64,000 nt of DNA, from positions 1 to 64,000 of the forward strand of contig JALSLW010000023.1 of assembly GCA_026988155.1 (NCBI GenBank), in the 5' to 3' direction. Both the position numbers and the translations under genes were made by a program. The notes under the pieces were generated by a model. It did no database searches. It saw only the letters and a list, made by a program, of their open reading frames with translations, and was not told where the DNA came from. The stretch is from Methylomonas sp. (GTDB lineage Bacteria > Pseudomonadota > Gammaproteobacteria > Methylococcales > Methylomonadaceae). Position 1 is the stretch's first letter, and each line of letters starts with the position of its first letter. This document shows, in pieces, positions 1-8,762 of the stretch.

Positions 1-128
1 CATCTCTTGCGCAACTGATACATGAAAAGTCTCAAGGAATTATTGTTACTCCCTAGAACTTATAGCGGATACTGTTAAGTCATGGTAGTAAAAGCCCAGT
101 TCCTATTGGTAAATGGTTAGCTGAAGAC

Positions 129-482
129 TTGGTTCTAGCTGCAAATGAAGCAACTGAAGGAAATGCTAGACAAGCGGCGATAATGCTTGGGCTTGCAGAA
201 ACTACTTTTCGTCGCCAATTAGAAAAGGTGAGCGCTTTGGCTGAATCCGGTTTGCTGTTGCGTACTTCATCATGGTCTGCATTTACGCCAATCTTTAGTG
301 AGATCATTAAATCAATAGATTTAGAAAACCAGCAAGGCATTATAGAGCAGGCGCGATCTATGCTGTTACAGCAAGTTTTTAATAAAATTCCAAAAGATCA
401 TAAGAAAGGCGCGGCATTAATGGGTGTGACAGGGCCTACCTATCGACGTTTGTTAGAGTCTACGGGTGTTCATTCGGCATAA
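129..482 (+). CDS. Fis-like double helix-turn-helix protein, probably a remnant
   Basis: The protein has two Fis-type helix-turn-helix units: residues about 9-32 (EGNARQAAIMLGL...FRRQLEK) and about 88-112 (DHKKGAALMGV...YRRLLES). This pattern is typical of the C-terminal DNA-binding tail of bacterial enhancer-binding regulators. The only start candidate is TTG 129, which has no visible Shine-Dalgarno sequence. The same frame stays open and coding-like back to 66, then meets two stops at 54 and 63. Coding-like sequence in this frame resumes before those stops, from base 3. This suggests the C-terminal end of a decayed regulator, though a short stand-alone DNA-binding protein is possible. The Fis-type HTH call is fairly secure; whether the gene is intact is uncertain. 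Confidence 0.5.
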   Translation: MVLAANEATEGNARQAAIMLGLAETTFRRQLEKVSALAESGLLLRTSSWSAFTPIFSEIIKSIDLENQQGIIEQARSMLLQQVFNKIPKDHKKGAALMGVTGPTYRRLLESTGVHSA

Positions 483-635
483 CCATATTACATTCGAGCT
501 AAGGGCAACTATAAGAGGGGAGTTCTTACGACATGTTTTTTCAAAAAATCACTTTTTAAATATAACAATTATTGACTATTTTCCATAGCTTTGTAAGACT
601 TAGTTACTTTGCAGCGGGCTTAAAGAGGTTAGTTA

Positions 636-1154
636 ATGTTTTGTCATAGTTGCGGTACTAAATTACCTGAGGTTGGCGAGGTAAATTTTTGCCCTGAGTG
701 CGGTAAAGAAGTGGTAAGCAAGGTGGTTAATCGACTGGTGGAACGAGACTGCTGCCATTTTGAACCTGGCCATAACCAGCCTTATACAGGGAAATTTATT
801 TCGAGATATGCAAATGGGCAAATAGAAAAAGAAGTGCATTATAAAGATGGTTTGGCTGATGGACTTTTTTCTGCCTGGCATTTGAATGGGCGCAAAGAAA
901 GTGAAGGACTTTATTCCCTAGGGAAACAGGAAGGCTTATGGACGTGGTGGAATGATTGCGGACAGCAAATTATAGAAAAATATTATAAAAATGGCGTTAA
1001 GCATGGTTTATGGATTGACTGGCATGAAAATGGGCAAATAAAGGTTGAAGGCAATTTTATTAATGGCAAAAGGGAAGGACTAGTAACGATCTGGGATAAA
1101 GAGGGTGTTAAGATGAGTGAAACCTTATATAAAAATGATGAGAGGGTGAATTAA
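636..1154 (+). CDS. zinc-ribbon plus MORN-repeat protein
   Basis: A 172-residue protein starting at ATG 636 behind an AGAGG site. Residues 3-22 form a four-cysteine zinc ribbon (C3, C6, C19, C22). From about residue 50 there are four MORN/YwqK-type repeats with the recurring NG.....G....G.W..W pattern. Repeats of this type are often annotated as YwqK-family antitoxin, but no toxin is recognisable here, so that label is not used. It sits 13 bases before a membrane-protein gene and probably heads a three-gene operon with the next two genes. The function is unknown; a scaffold or binding role is inferred from the repeat type. Confidence 0.75.
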   Translation: MFCHSCGTKLPEVGEVNFCPECGKEVVSKVVNRLVERDCCHFEPGHNQPYTGKFISRYANGQIEKEVHYKDGLADGLFSAWHLNGRKESEGLYSLGKQEGLWTWWNDCGQQIIEKYYKNGVKHGLWIDWHENGQIKVEGNFINGKREGLVTIWDKEGVKMSETLYKNDERVN

Positions 1155-1167
1155 TACTTGTTCAATT

Positions 1168-2427
1168 ATGTCAAAAAATAATAAAAAAAAATCTGCCGGT
1201 GTTGGGTATTTAATTAATACTATTCAGACCCTGTTCGTAGGAATGCTAAGAATATGGACGATACCTATCGTTTTAATGCTGAGTATTGCTTCTGGCTTTA
1301 CCACCTATTATGGGCTGGCACACTTTATTACCCCATGGATCGCTCTTGTTATCACAGTTGCCATTCAGTCCATTATTGTCATCTGTTCTTTAGAAATGGC
1401 AGGCATACACTGGAAGGCTAACCGAGTACGATACTTTTCAGTTCTGCTGTCTCTGTTAATTGCTTTAATGGCTTCGATTTCATTCTCTTACTTTAAGTTT
1501 TATGAAATTTCACAAAAAGATACTATTCACATTAATCGGCTCAATCAATTGCGGACAGGTATTAAGGGTTATGTCAGTGAGGTTTTAGCTGTTAAAGGAA
1601 ATATATTAAAAAAGCAGCATGAAGAGCTGAAGAAAGCCTCTGAGGATGTTTCGCAAGCCTATTTTGGTACGCACCCTTTAATTGCAGAAGCCTATAGAAA
1701 TCAAGTAGGAAAAGGGCCTTTTTGGAAGCATTACAATCAGATTTATCAGGATATGAAATTAACCCAGAATACGCTTGATTTTGAATTTTCTGAGCTGGAT
1801 AAAAAAATCCAGAAATTACAGAGTAGTTTAAGTGATTTAGATATAGCAAAGGATCTGGAAGCTTCATATTATCAGCTGCTGACAAATTATCAGGATGTAC
1901 AGCTCCAGGTAGGGCTGCTGTCCAGCTTTATTGGGCAGGGGTTGCCGGAGGCCCCGCTATTAATAACGTTTAAGCAATATATAGAAGATGTAACACCCTC
2001 AACTTCTATGTGGAATGGGTTTTCACTGTTTGCTTTTATATGCGCTGCCATGGTCGATTTTTTTACTGTGCTGCTGTCTTATCGTCTGGAGTTTACTGCA
2101 CCGGGGCCATTAACCCCAGAAGAAGAAGAGCTGGTTTTTGAATGTTTAAGACAGTTTAGTGAGTTTAGCATTAATGAAAATGATGAATTGCAGATGGTGA
2201 TTGAAAAAACTGAAATTGAAAAGGCTAGGCGCTATTCAGACTGGTCGAGAATGTTTGCCGTTGGTTTGTTGCTGAATCGTGGTTTTTTGCGAAAAATTGA
2301 CTATAGAACCGTAGAGTTTGCGCCTAATCTTTATCCTCTTATTGCTGAAAAAATGGGAGATAAAATAAATCAGCTGAAAGAGGCATCCTTACGGCCTGAA
2401 AAAGTACAAGTTGGAGCCAATGAATAA
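1168..2427 (+). CDS. membrane protein of unknown function
   Basis: A 419-residue protein not assigned to a family. Three hydrophobic helices are visible at roughly residues 28-46, 51-74 and 86-108. A long charged, helix-rich stretch follows (about 115-270), then a fourth helix near 290-311 and a cytoplasmic-looking acidic C-terminal domain. The arrangement suggests an inner-membrane protein with a coiled-coil soluble loop between helices 3 and 4. It follows the zinc-ribbon/MORN gene by 13 bases and overlaps the next gene by 8 bases, so the three are probably translated together. No catalytic motif was recognised. Confidence 0.7.
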   Translation: MSKNNKKKSAGVGYLINTIQTLFVGMLRIWTIPIVLMLSIASGFTTYYGLAHFITPWIALVITVAIQSIIVICSLEMAGIHWKANRVRYFSVLLSLLIALMASISFSYFKFYEISQKDTIHINRLNQLRTGIKGYVSEVLAVKGNILKKQHEELKKASEDVSQAYFGTHPLIAEAYRNQVGKGPFWKHYNQIYQDMKLTQNTLDFEFSELDKKIQKLQSSLSDLDIAKDLEASYYQLLTNYQDVQLQVGLLSSFIGQGLPEAPLLITFKQYIEDVTPSTSMWNGFSLFAFICAAMVDFFTVLLSYRLEFTAPGPLTPEEEELVFECLRQFSEFSINENDELQMVIEKTEIEKARRYSDWSRMFAVGLLLNRGFLRKIDYRTVEFAPNLYPLIAEKMGDKINQLKEASLRPEKVQVGANE

Positions 2428-3703
2428 TTCAAAAACAGAAATAGACAGCTGGCTGATGACGTTGTCTACTGAAAATGGGGATGATATCAATAATGTTTGG
2501 GAATCTGGCTTTGAGGTTGACCGTCAGGTAGTACACAGTAAATTCGGTCCCTATAATAAACTTTTTTTACGGCCTGAAGGTTTTGTTAAGCGTTTCTATC
2601 ATACAGTTTATCCTTTATCGATTGAAGAATGGCAATGTAAAGATCAAGCCAAACTTTATGACGGTTTCTGCACTATAGATATCGTTCTGGATGTTCGGTT
2701 TCAGCCTACCTATAATTATGCCGTAAGCAATATGGAAATTCTGACTGAACTGAACGAGCATATAAAAAATGCATACCACGATGTAGCATTTGATCTGGTG
2801 AATAGGGAGCTGCTTAATTTATCTGACGGAGCCTGGGTACAGGAAGGACTGGGTAAGTCAGAAAAAAGAATTTGTTCTGCTATTAATGAAATGCTGATTT
2901 TGCAGAATATCCAGTCTGAGGTAAGCTGCAAGCTGACCCCCCGCTTTGAAGAGTTTCCTGATGTACAGTTTGCTAAAGAAAGTGTTTACCTTTCAGTACT
3001 TAAAAAAAGTTTCGAATTTCATGAGCAGGAAAGAGAGGAGCTATTTAGACAGCAGCAGCGACAGGAAAAACAGAAAATAGAACAAAGAAGGCGGCAGTTG
3101 CAGCAAATAAATGAAATGGCTGAATTGGATCGGCAGAGGCAGGCATTGCTGGCAGAAAATAATAAATTTTTACTAGAAGAAAAAGCGGATCAGCAATTGG
3201 ATCAATTTAGAGTTAAGAAAAGGATTCATGCTGATAAAACGGAACATATCAGCCAACTAAAGGGAATTGACTTGGCCGCTAGCATTAAAAATAAAGAAAA
3301 AGAACAGGCCTTGTTTAGAGAAAATGAACAGCGTGAGAAAGTTGAATTAATTGCCCATCAGGCAAAGCTTAAAGAAAAGGAGCTGGCAGCCGAGATTGCT
3401 GAATATGAAGCAGAGCAGGCTAGCTGGCGAGAAGCAAAAGACAAAATTCATGCCGAAAATTTAGATTTAAAGCATAAACAGAAACAATTAGAGTTTGACA
3501 CTGATGTAGGCTATAAAAAACGCTATGAAGTACAGCGGTTGGCGATGCAGGAAGAAAGCTATTCTGCTCGGAAAAAAGCAGACGTTTATCTTAAAAGAGA
3601 GATTGAGCTATTAGAATTGGAAAAACAGCGTTTGGCTCTGCAGTTATCTATCAAAGAGGTGAAAGGCAGGCAGCCTGATAATACAGACGACAAGGAGGCT
3701 TAG
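2420..3703 (+). CDS. coiled-coil protein of unknown function
   Basis: The start is placed at ATG 2420, preceded by TTGGAG and overlapping the upstream stop by 8 bases, rather than at the TTG nine bases earlier. The roughly 427-residue product has an N-terminal globular region (about 1-200). The second half is almost continuous charged helix rich in Glu, Lys, Gln and Arg, predicted coiled coil (about 200-410). There is no signal peptide or membrane helix. With the two preceding genes it makes a likely operon closed by the hairpin at 3710-3744. It could be the cytoplasmic partner of the upstream membrane protein; this is inference from gene order only. Confidence 0.7.
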   Translation: MNNSKTEIDSWLMTLSTENGDDINNVWESGFEVDRQVVHSKFGPYNKLFLRPEGFVKRFYHTVYPLSIEEWQCKDQAKLYDGFCTIDIVLDVRFQPTYNYAVSNMEILTELNEHIKNAYHDVAFDLVNRELLNLSDGAWVQEGLGKSEKRICSAINEMLILQNIQSEVSCKLTPRFEEFPDVQFAKESVYLSVLKKSFEFHEQEREELFRQQQRQEKQKIEQRRRQLQQINEMAELDRQRQALLAENNKFLLEEKADQQLDQFRVKKRIHADKTEHISQLKGIDLAASIKNKEKEQALFRENEQREKVELIAHQAKLKEKELAAEIAEYEAEQASWREAKDKIHAENLDLKHKQKQLEFDTDVGYKKRYEVQRLAMQEESYSARKKADVYLKREIELLELEKQRLALQLSIKEVKGRQPDNTDDKEA

Positions 3704-3709
3704 GTTGGC

Positions 3710-3744
3710 AGTCCGTCAGCATTATTGATGGACTTCTATTTTTT
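3710..3744 (+). terminator. intrinsic terminator of the 636-3703 operon
   Basis: A nine-base-pair stem, AGTCCGTCA against TGATGGACT (one G-T pair), with a seven-base loop, is followed by TCTATTTTTT. It starts 7 bases after the stop of the coiled-coil gene and overlaps the end of the convergent NRPS gene. Confidence 0.75.
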
Positions 3745-6700
3745 AATTATTCTTTTGATAATGGCCGCTAAATCATGGCAATGGGGGGGCTGAAACATCT
3801 CGCCATGTAAACCGCTGACAGAATGATGGGTCAAGTTCTGTTTAAACAGTTTTTTCCAAGTCGAAAACATGATGGGGTGAAACATCCACATACGTTTTGT
3901 CAATATAAGATCAACAGGTAAATTAATACTCTGAACTTTATGATTGGGCAAGGCGTTAAGCTGTGATTGTATGCCATGGTCATTCATCATGGCACCCAGT
4001 TTTCTGTTGTTAACTATCATTTTGTCGAAACGCAATGCCTTTGCTGTGTACTTGATATACTTGAAAAGAGCCGGTGACTTTAATGGCCAGCGCGGATAAA
4101 CCGAGTCGAACAAAATAAGCCCTTTAGGCCCTGTCCCTTTTTCCAGCAATATTTTTGCTGTTTCCAGGGCGGTAATGCCTCCAATGGAAAACCCTGCAAT
4201 ATAGAAGGGTTTTCTGCTGTTTTTTTGCATAATGCTGTCAGCGTATGATTGAGCAATATTATGGATGGATAGCTCAGGGATTTTTCTATTGGATGGCTGC
4301 AGCATATGAACGCTGCAGCTATCCCCTAATGTATTCGCTAGATTTGATAGACGAATAAAGTCCCCATGTCCGGAAGCTGCAATAAAAATTGTGGGAGCTG
4401 GATGATTGCTAAGAGTGTTCAGGACCGACAGGTCAGAACTTGGCTGAATAGTTTCCAGTTTAGCGGCCTGTTCAGCAATGGTCGGGTGTCGCAGTAAAAA
4501 AGATAACGGATAGCGAGTATTTGTAAGCTGTTCTATAGCTATCATTAGACTAATGGCACTGATTGAATCACCTCCTAAGCTGAAGAAATTCTGGTGGATG
4601 CCAACAGTTTTGGTGGAAAGCACTTTTTTCCACAAACTGTGCAATTGTATTTCTAATGCTGAGGCAGGCATTTTTTCTTGATTTAATGATGTGCTAGAAC
4701 AGGGGGCGGGTAACTGCGAATAGTCAATTTTTCCTGCCTGGTCGACCTTAATTTCCTTTAATGGGATTATTTTAGCCTGCATGTAGCTTGGTAACTGTTG
4801 CCGTAGCAGCAAGGAAAGCTCTTTTAGTAAAATTTCGGTGTTTTTATCATTAGTTTCTATATAAGCGCAAATAGTGCCTTTTTCATTAACGGTGCTTATG
4901 GTTGCTGCAGCCGTTTTGACAGCAGGGTGGCTTTGCAGTACTGATTCAATTTCGCCTAATTCAATGCGATAGCCGCTGATTTTTACTTGCCGGTCAATGC
5001 GGCCTGAAAAATACAGCAAACCATCGTAGCCTATGTAGCCCTTATCTCCCGTTTTGTAAAGAGCTGATGGTTTTTTGCTGTCAGCAGCTGAAGTTGCAAA
5101 GAATGGTTTGCCAAGCTCAGGCTGATTAATGTATCCACGGGCTAGGGTAATGCCTGAAATGACAATTTCACCTTCAACATTAACGGGTTGGAAATTTAGA
5201 TTTTTATCCATAATGTATATGGAAGTGTCATTTGCAGGTCTGCCTATGGGTAGGGTCTGACCCGAAAAATGGTGAGTACATTGCCATGCACTGGCTGCTA
5301 TGGTTGCTTCAGTTGGTCCGTAGACATTAAATAAAGTCGCTCTGGTTTTTTTTATGAACTGTTTGGCTAGAGCTGGCGGCAAGGGTTCGCCGCCACAGCA
5401 GGCAACTCTTAAAACGGTGTTTTGTTTGGCTTTTGATAGTCCCTGCAGCAATAGGCGTACAGAAGATGGCACTAAAGCCAGTGATGAAATTTTTTGATCA
5501 ATGATAAATTGAGCAAAACTTTCCGCTGTACGGTTTTCTTCTGGCCTGAGAATGAGGCTGGCACCTTGTGTTAGAGAAAGGAATATTTCAATAATTGATG
5601 GGTCAAAAGTGTAGTGTATGGTCTGCCCCATACGATCTTTCAGGCTAAGTTTAAATAACGATTGCAGCCAATGGATGCGTGAAGAAAGTGCCTCATGACC
5701 AATCATTATCCCCTTGGGGTGGCCGCTAGATCCAGAAGTAAAGATAATGTAAGCCAAGCTGTTAGAGCGGGTGCTAATATTTTGTAGCTTTACCGTATTA
5801 TCAGAAGACTGATAGCCATCAATACAGATTAGTTGATGATGCACGTTCTCTAAACGGGTCTGGAAGTTTTTGCAGGTGAGCAGAAGACGCGCTTGGCCTT
5901 GCTGTAAAATGCTTTTAATGCGGGCATTAGGATTGTCGGCTGAAATAGGCAAATAAGTGGCTGATGCTTTTAGTATGGCTATTATGCCGATGATTATTTC
6001 GGGGCATTGCGGCAGGCACAGAGCGACAACGTCGTCAGCCTGGATTCCCTGGCAAAGTATGTGCTCAGCTAATTGAGTACTCAGTTTATCCAGCTGATGG
6101 TAGCTAAGGCTTGTTTTTTTAAATTCTAGCGCTATTTTTTCAGGGTGATTATTAACACATTGCTGAAATAGCTGGATAACCGTAGGGTAGACAGTTGACT
6201 GATTTTTTTTTCGATTAAACTGTTCAAAGATAATGTTTTTATCCTGTGCAGTCAAAAGGCTTGTTTTTACAATGGTTTTTTGCGGATCATTGCATATCTG
6301 CTGCAAAATGGATAAAAACCGCTCAGCAAGAAATTGCAAATCAGTCACTGTAAAACAGTTTTCAGCACCTTCAAAAAAAACCTCTATATCACCATTGTCA
6401 CTGAAATCACAGATTGTTATAGCCAGTGGATAACGGGCAACACCGCTAAACTGCTGTTTTGCTCGAATGCTTGCTGTGCCGTAAGTGCTTGAGTACTGAT
6501 GTTTTTCATATGAAAGCACAATATCAAATACAGTATCTCGTCCATGGCTTAATAGATTTAGGCGTTTACTAATATCATTTAGCGGAAAGCGTTGGTGTCT
6601 ATAAAGGTTTCTTAGAGAGGTTTTGCAGTTGGCAGTGACCTGAGAAAATGTTTCTGTTGCAGAAATTTTTAAGACAAGAGGGGATAAGCTGATAAACATG

Positions 6701-7563
6701 CCAAAAGTATCCTTAAACCTGGCACCTTTACGGTTTAAACTAGGCACTCCAATAACAATGTCATTACGCTGTTTTGTTCGAGAGTAATAAATAGCCAAAG
6801 CGGAGAGAAATACTTGGTAGCTGGTATATTTATTATCAGAAGCAAATTGGCTGACCAAACTGTACAGGGTTCGGCTAATGGTGAATTGATAGCTGTGTGC
6901 TTTTGGCAATACTGTGTCGCTAGACATAGGATATTGACGGGAAATGAGCTGTTCGGGAGCCGTGGGAAGGGTCTGGTACCAGTATCTTTTATCTGTTTGA
7001 TAAGATACGGAACTTAGATATTCCTGTTCCCGCTTGATAAAGTCAAAATAATGAGGCGTTGATTTTAGGTCGATTGCCTTTTTATGCAGCAGGGCATTGT
7101 ATATTTCTGCCAGACGGGCAATAACAACAGTTGTACTCCAGCCATCGGCAATGAGATGGTGGTATTTTGTCATTAAATAATAGCGATTCTCACTTTCTTT
7201 TATTAATGCAAAATGCCAGAGCAGTGAGTTTTTTTTGAAACTGAAAGGCTGTTGGAAGTTATGGCTCAGCCATTGGTGAGCCTTAACTTGAGGGTTAGAG
7301 TCATCAGAAAAATCAATAAACTCTAGCTCAAAGTGTACTTTTTTAAGTAAATGCTGTTTGGGAGCGAGTCGACTGCCTACGGTTATTCGAAAGGCATCAT
7401 TCTCATCAACCAGGTGCTGAATTGCCTTATTAAGATAATTATAATTAACTTGACCTGAAAGAATAAGAGTGCCGCCTATATTATAAAGGGGGCTTTTGGG
7501 ATGGGCATGCTGGTCATGCCAAATTTGTTGTTGATTAGAAGCTAGCTGTGAAAATGTTTTCAC
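3736..7563 (-). CDS. single-module non-ribosomal peptide synthetase (C-A-PCP-TE)
   Basis: This 1275-residue protein has one complete release-competent NRPS module. The condensation domain (about 1-425) has the active motif HHLIADGW near residue 134. The adenylation domain (about 450-950) shows YIIFTSGSSGHPKG near 608 and GYRIELGEIE near 868. The carrier domain has LGGDSIS near 996 (phosphopantetheine serine). The thioesterase has GFSIGG near 1124 and a catalytic-type His in GLHGE near 1251. A hand alignment to GrsA gives specificity positions D-P-I-A-A-C-V-I-A-K, with no substrate assigned. The start is GTG. A lone C-A-PCP-TE module should join an acyl or amino donor supplied in trans to one amino acid. 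No phosphopantetheinyl transferase or tailoring gene lies nearby. Confidence 0.93.
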   Translation of the reverse strand: MKTFSQLASNQQQIWHDQHAHPKSPLYNIGGTLILSGQVNYNYLNKAIQHLVDENDAFRITVGSRLAPKQHLLKKVHFELEFIDFSDDSNPQVKAHQWLSHNFQQPFSFKKNSLLWHFALIKESENRYYLMTKYHHLIADGWSTTVVIARLAEIYNALLHKKAIDLKSTPHYFDFIKREQEYLSSVSYQTDKRYWYQTLPTAPEQLISRQYPMSSDTVLPKAHSYQFTISRTLYSLVSQFASDNKYTSYQVFLSALAIYYSRTKQRNDIVIGVPSLNRKGARFKDTFGMFISLSPLVLKISATETFSQVTANCKTSLRNLYRHQRFPLNDISKRLNLLSHGRDTVFDIVLSYEKHQYSSTYGTASIRAKQQFSGVARYPLAITICDFSDNGDIEVFFEGAENCFTVTDLQFLAERFLSILQQICNDPQKTIVKTSLLTAQDKNIIFEQFNRKKNQSTVYPTVIQLFQQCVNNHPEKIALEFKKTSLSYHQLDKLSTQLAEHILCQGIQADDVVALCLPQCPEIIIGIIAILKASATYLPISADNPNARIKSILQQGQARLLLTCKNFQTRLENVHHQLICIDGYQSSDNTVKLQNISTRSNSLAYIIFTSGSSGHPKGIMIGHEALSSRIHWLQSLFKLSLKDRMGQTIHYTFDPSIIEIFLSLTQGASLILRPEENRTAESFAQFIIDQKISSLALVPSSVRLLLQGLSKAKQNTVLRVACCGGEPLPPALAKQFIKKTRATLFNVYGPTEATIAASAWQCTHHFSGQTLPIGRPANDTSIYIMDKNLNFQPVNVEGEIVISGITLARGYINQPELGKPFFATSAADSKKPSALYKTGDKGYIGYDGLLYFSGRIDRQVKISGYRIELGEIESVLQSHPAVKTAAATISTVNEKGTICAYIETNDKNTEILLKELSLLLRQQLPSYMQAKIIPLKEIKVDQAGKIDYSQLPAPCSSTSLNQEKMPASALEIQLHSLWKKVLSTKTVGIHQNFFSLGGDSISAISLMIAIEQLTNTRYPLSFLLRHPTIAEQAAKLETIQPSSDLSVLNTLSNHPAPTIFIAASGHGDFIRLSNLANTLGDSCSVHMLQPSNRKIPELSIHNIAQSYADSIMQKNSRKPFYIAGFSIGGITALETAKILLEKGTGPKGLILFDSVYPRWPLKSPALFKYIKYTAKALRFDKMIVNNRKLGAMMNDHGIQSQLNALPNHKVQSINLPVDLILTKRMWMFHPIMFSTWKKLFKQNLTHHSVSGLHGEMFQPPHCHDLAAIIKRIIKK

Positions 7564-7597
7564 GTATAATTATGATAGCAAATGAGGTCATTGCAAA

Positions 7598-7632
7598 AGT
7601 ATAGCTTATTTTTTGAGCAGGGGGGGGGGCAA
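7598..7632 (-). promoter_or_regulatory. possible NRPS promoter containing a G10/C10 tract
   Basis: Reading the minus strand, TTGCCC (7632-7627) and TATACT (7603-7598) lie 35-45 bases before the GTG start of the NRPS. The run of ten C (7629-7620) begins inside the -35-like hexamer and fills the spacer, making it 23 bases instead of about 17. Homopolymer C/G tracts in promoter spacers are known phase-variation switches in other bacteria, such as the Bordetella fim promoters. Promoter assignment is inference; the tract itself is directly visible. Confidence 0.4.
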
Positions 7633-7654
7633 CGGCATTATTCTGGAGACGATT

Positions 7655-8401
7655 TTATTTTGGCAGTTTTTCAGTAAGCATGAATTTGATAGTCATACTT
7701 AAAAAGATATAAAATATTAGCGCACCGATTAAGTACAATAAATTTTCCAGATTCAATAGCTTTTTTAACATATCGCGAAAATTGCCATCTCCGCCTCCGC
7801 CTGATTTCTCGCTGGATTCACCTTCAAGGTTCATTAAGCGATAGCTGTCATCTTGTGTTTGATAGGAGTATGTCGATTGTTTTTCGTCGCTATAAGGTGT
7901 CTGTAACTGTGTTTTCAGTAAAGGACGTAAACTGTTATCGATAAGGGAATCTATATTCAGCGAAAGCAATATATCTTCTGTTAAATTATATAGCATAAGG
8001 TCAGTTTCTTTTAAAAAATGCTTGGTGTTGCTAAACACGAGTAAAGAACCTTGTAGAAAGGCATTCTCTTTATTTTCGCTAACAATTTTTTTGCCTAGAC
8101 TATAAAGGCTGTTATTAGAAGCAGTATTGGTGGATTTGCTATTGCTATTGCTTTTAAAGGGAGGAGTGTTTTGGGAAGGTTCAATATACTCACTGGGCTG
8201 TACGAAATTTAATGTGCTGTAATAATAATCCATATAAGCTCTGTTTTTATTTAAGGACTCATGTTCTGATGAGTCAGCTGGGTTTGCTTTTTTTTTAACA
8301 GTATCGACTGATGCCGCAAAACACAGGTTATTTGCAATGACAGCGCCTAATAAAATAAAAAATAAAAAATAATGGAATATATTATTATATTTATGCTTCA
8401 T
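7655..8401 (-). CDS. exported or membrane-anchored protein of unknown function
   Basis: A 248-residue protein with a probable signal peptide (residues about 8-30, hydrophobic core ending ...CFAAS). The middle is Ser/Asn-rich and low in complexity. A short Gly-rich linker (SGGGGDGN) precedes a C-terminal transmembrane helix (about 222-242) and a short basic tail. The mature domain would therefore sit in the periplasm, anchored at its C-terminus. It lies upstream of the NRPS on the same strand with a 91-base gap, so co-expression is possible, though the NRPS appears to have its own promoter. No family was recognised. Confidence 0.6.
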   Translation of the reverse strand: MKHKYNNIFHYFLFFILLGAVIANNLCFAASVDTVKKKANPADSSEHESLNKNRAYMDYYYSTLNFVQPSEYIEPSQNTPPFKSNSNSKSTNTASNNSLYSLGKKIVSENKENAFLQGSLLVFSNTKHFLKETDLMLYNLTEDILLSLNIDSLIDNSLRPLLKTQLQTPYSDEKQSTYSYQTQDDSYRLMNLEGESSEKSGGGGDGNFRDMLKKLLNLENLLYLIGALIFYIFLSMTIKFMLTEKLPK

Positions 8402-8605
8402 GACCTTTATTTTAGACGGTATTTGAATTTTTTGTAAAAAATATATGTCAAATATTATGATTTGAAAGATATTCTTGACTGCTCCCTAAGCTTTAGCAAG
8501 ATGATACTGATTTATAATGTCAGTGACAAGTAACGGCTACCATTTTTGTGTGCTATGGAAAAATAGGCTAGAGTGGAACTAATTTGATCATGTATTTAGT
8601 TGCAA

Positions 8606-8762
8606 ATGAAAGTATTGCTTGTTGATGACAAAAATAGTTATTCGAATGCTAGTTGCAGAATGCATTGCTTTTTTGGGGCATGAAGTGATTTATGCCGAAA
8701 ACGGGGGTGAAATGTTATATCGAGCCAGAGAATATGGCCGTAATCGCGCTGAAAGCAGTTAA
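8606..8762 (+). pseudogene. frameshifted response-regulator receiver fragment
   Basis: From ATG 8606 the reading MKVLLVDD is the classic start of a receiver domain, with the acidic pair in place, but the frame closes after about 23 codons. One frame over, the sequence continues as IVIRMLVAECIAFLGH and then EVIYAENGGEML, which is exactly how a receiver domain normally proceeds. It then runs to a stop at 8760-8762. A single base lost or gained near 8625-8632 explains the break. The remnant lacks the phosphoacceptor Asp region and the rest of the domain. Its stop overlaps the ATG of the next gene by one base. Confidence 0.75.

Noticed and set aside
636-1154. Toxin-antitoxin antitoxin label for the MORN-repeat gene
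   Set aside because: The YwqK-type label comes from repeat similarity only; no toxin-like partner is adjacent.
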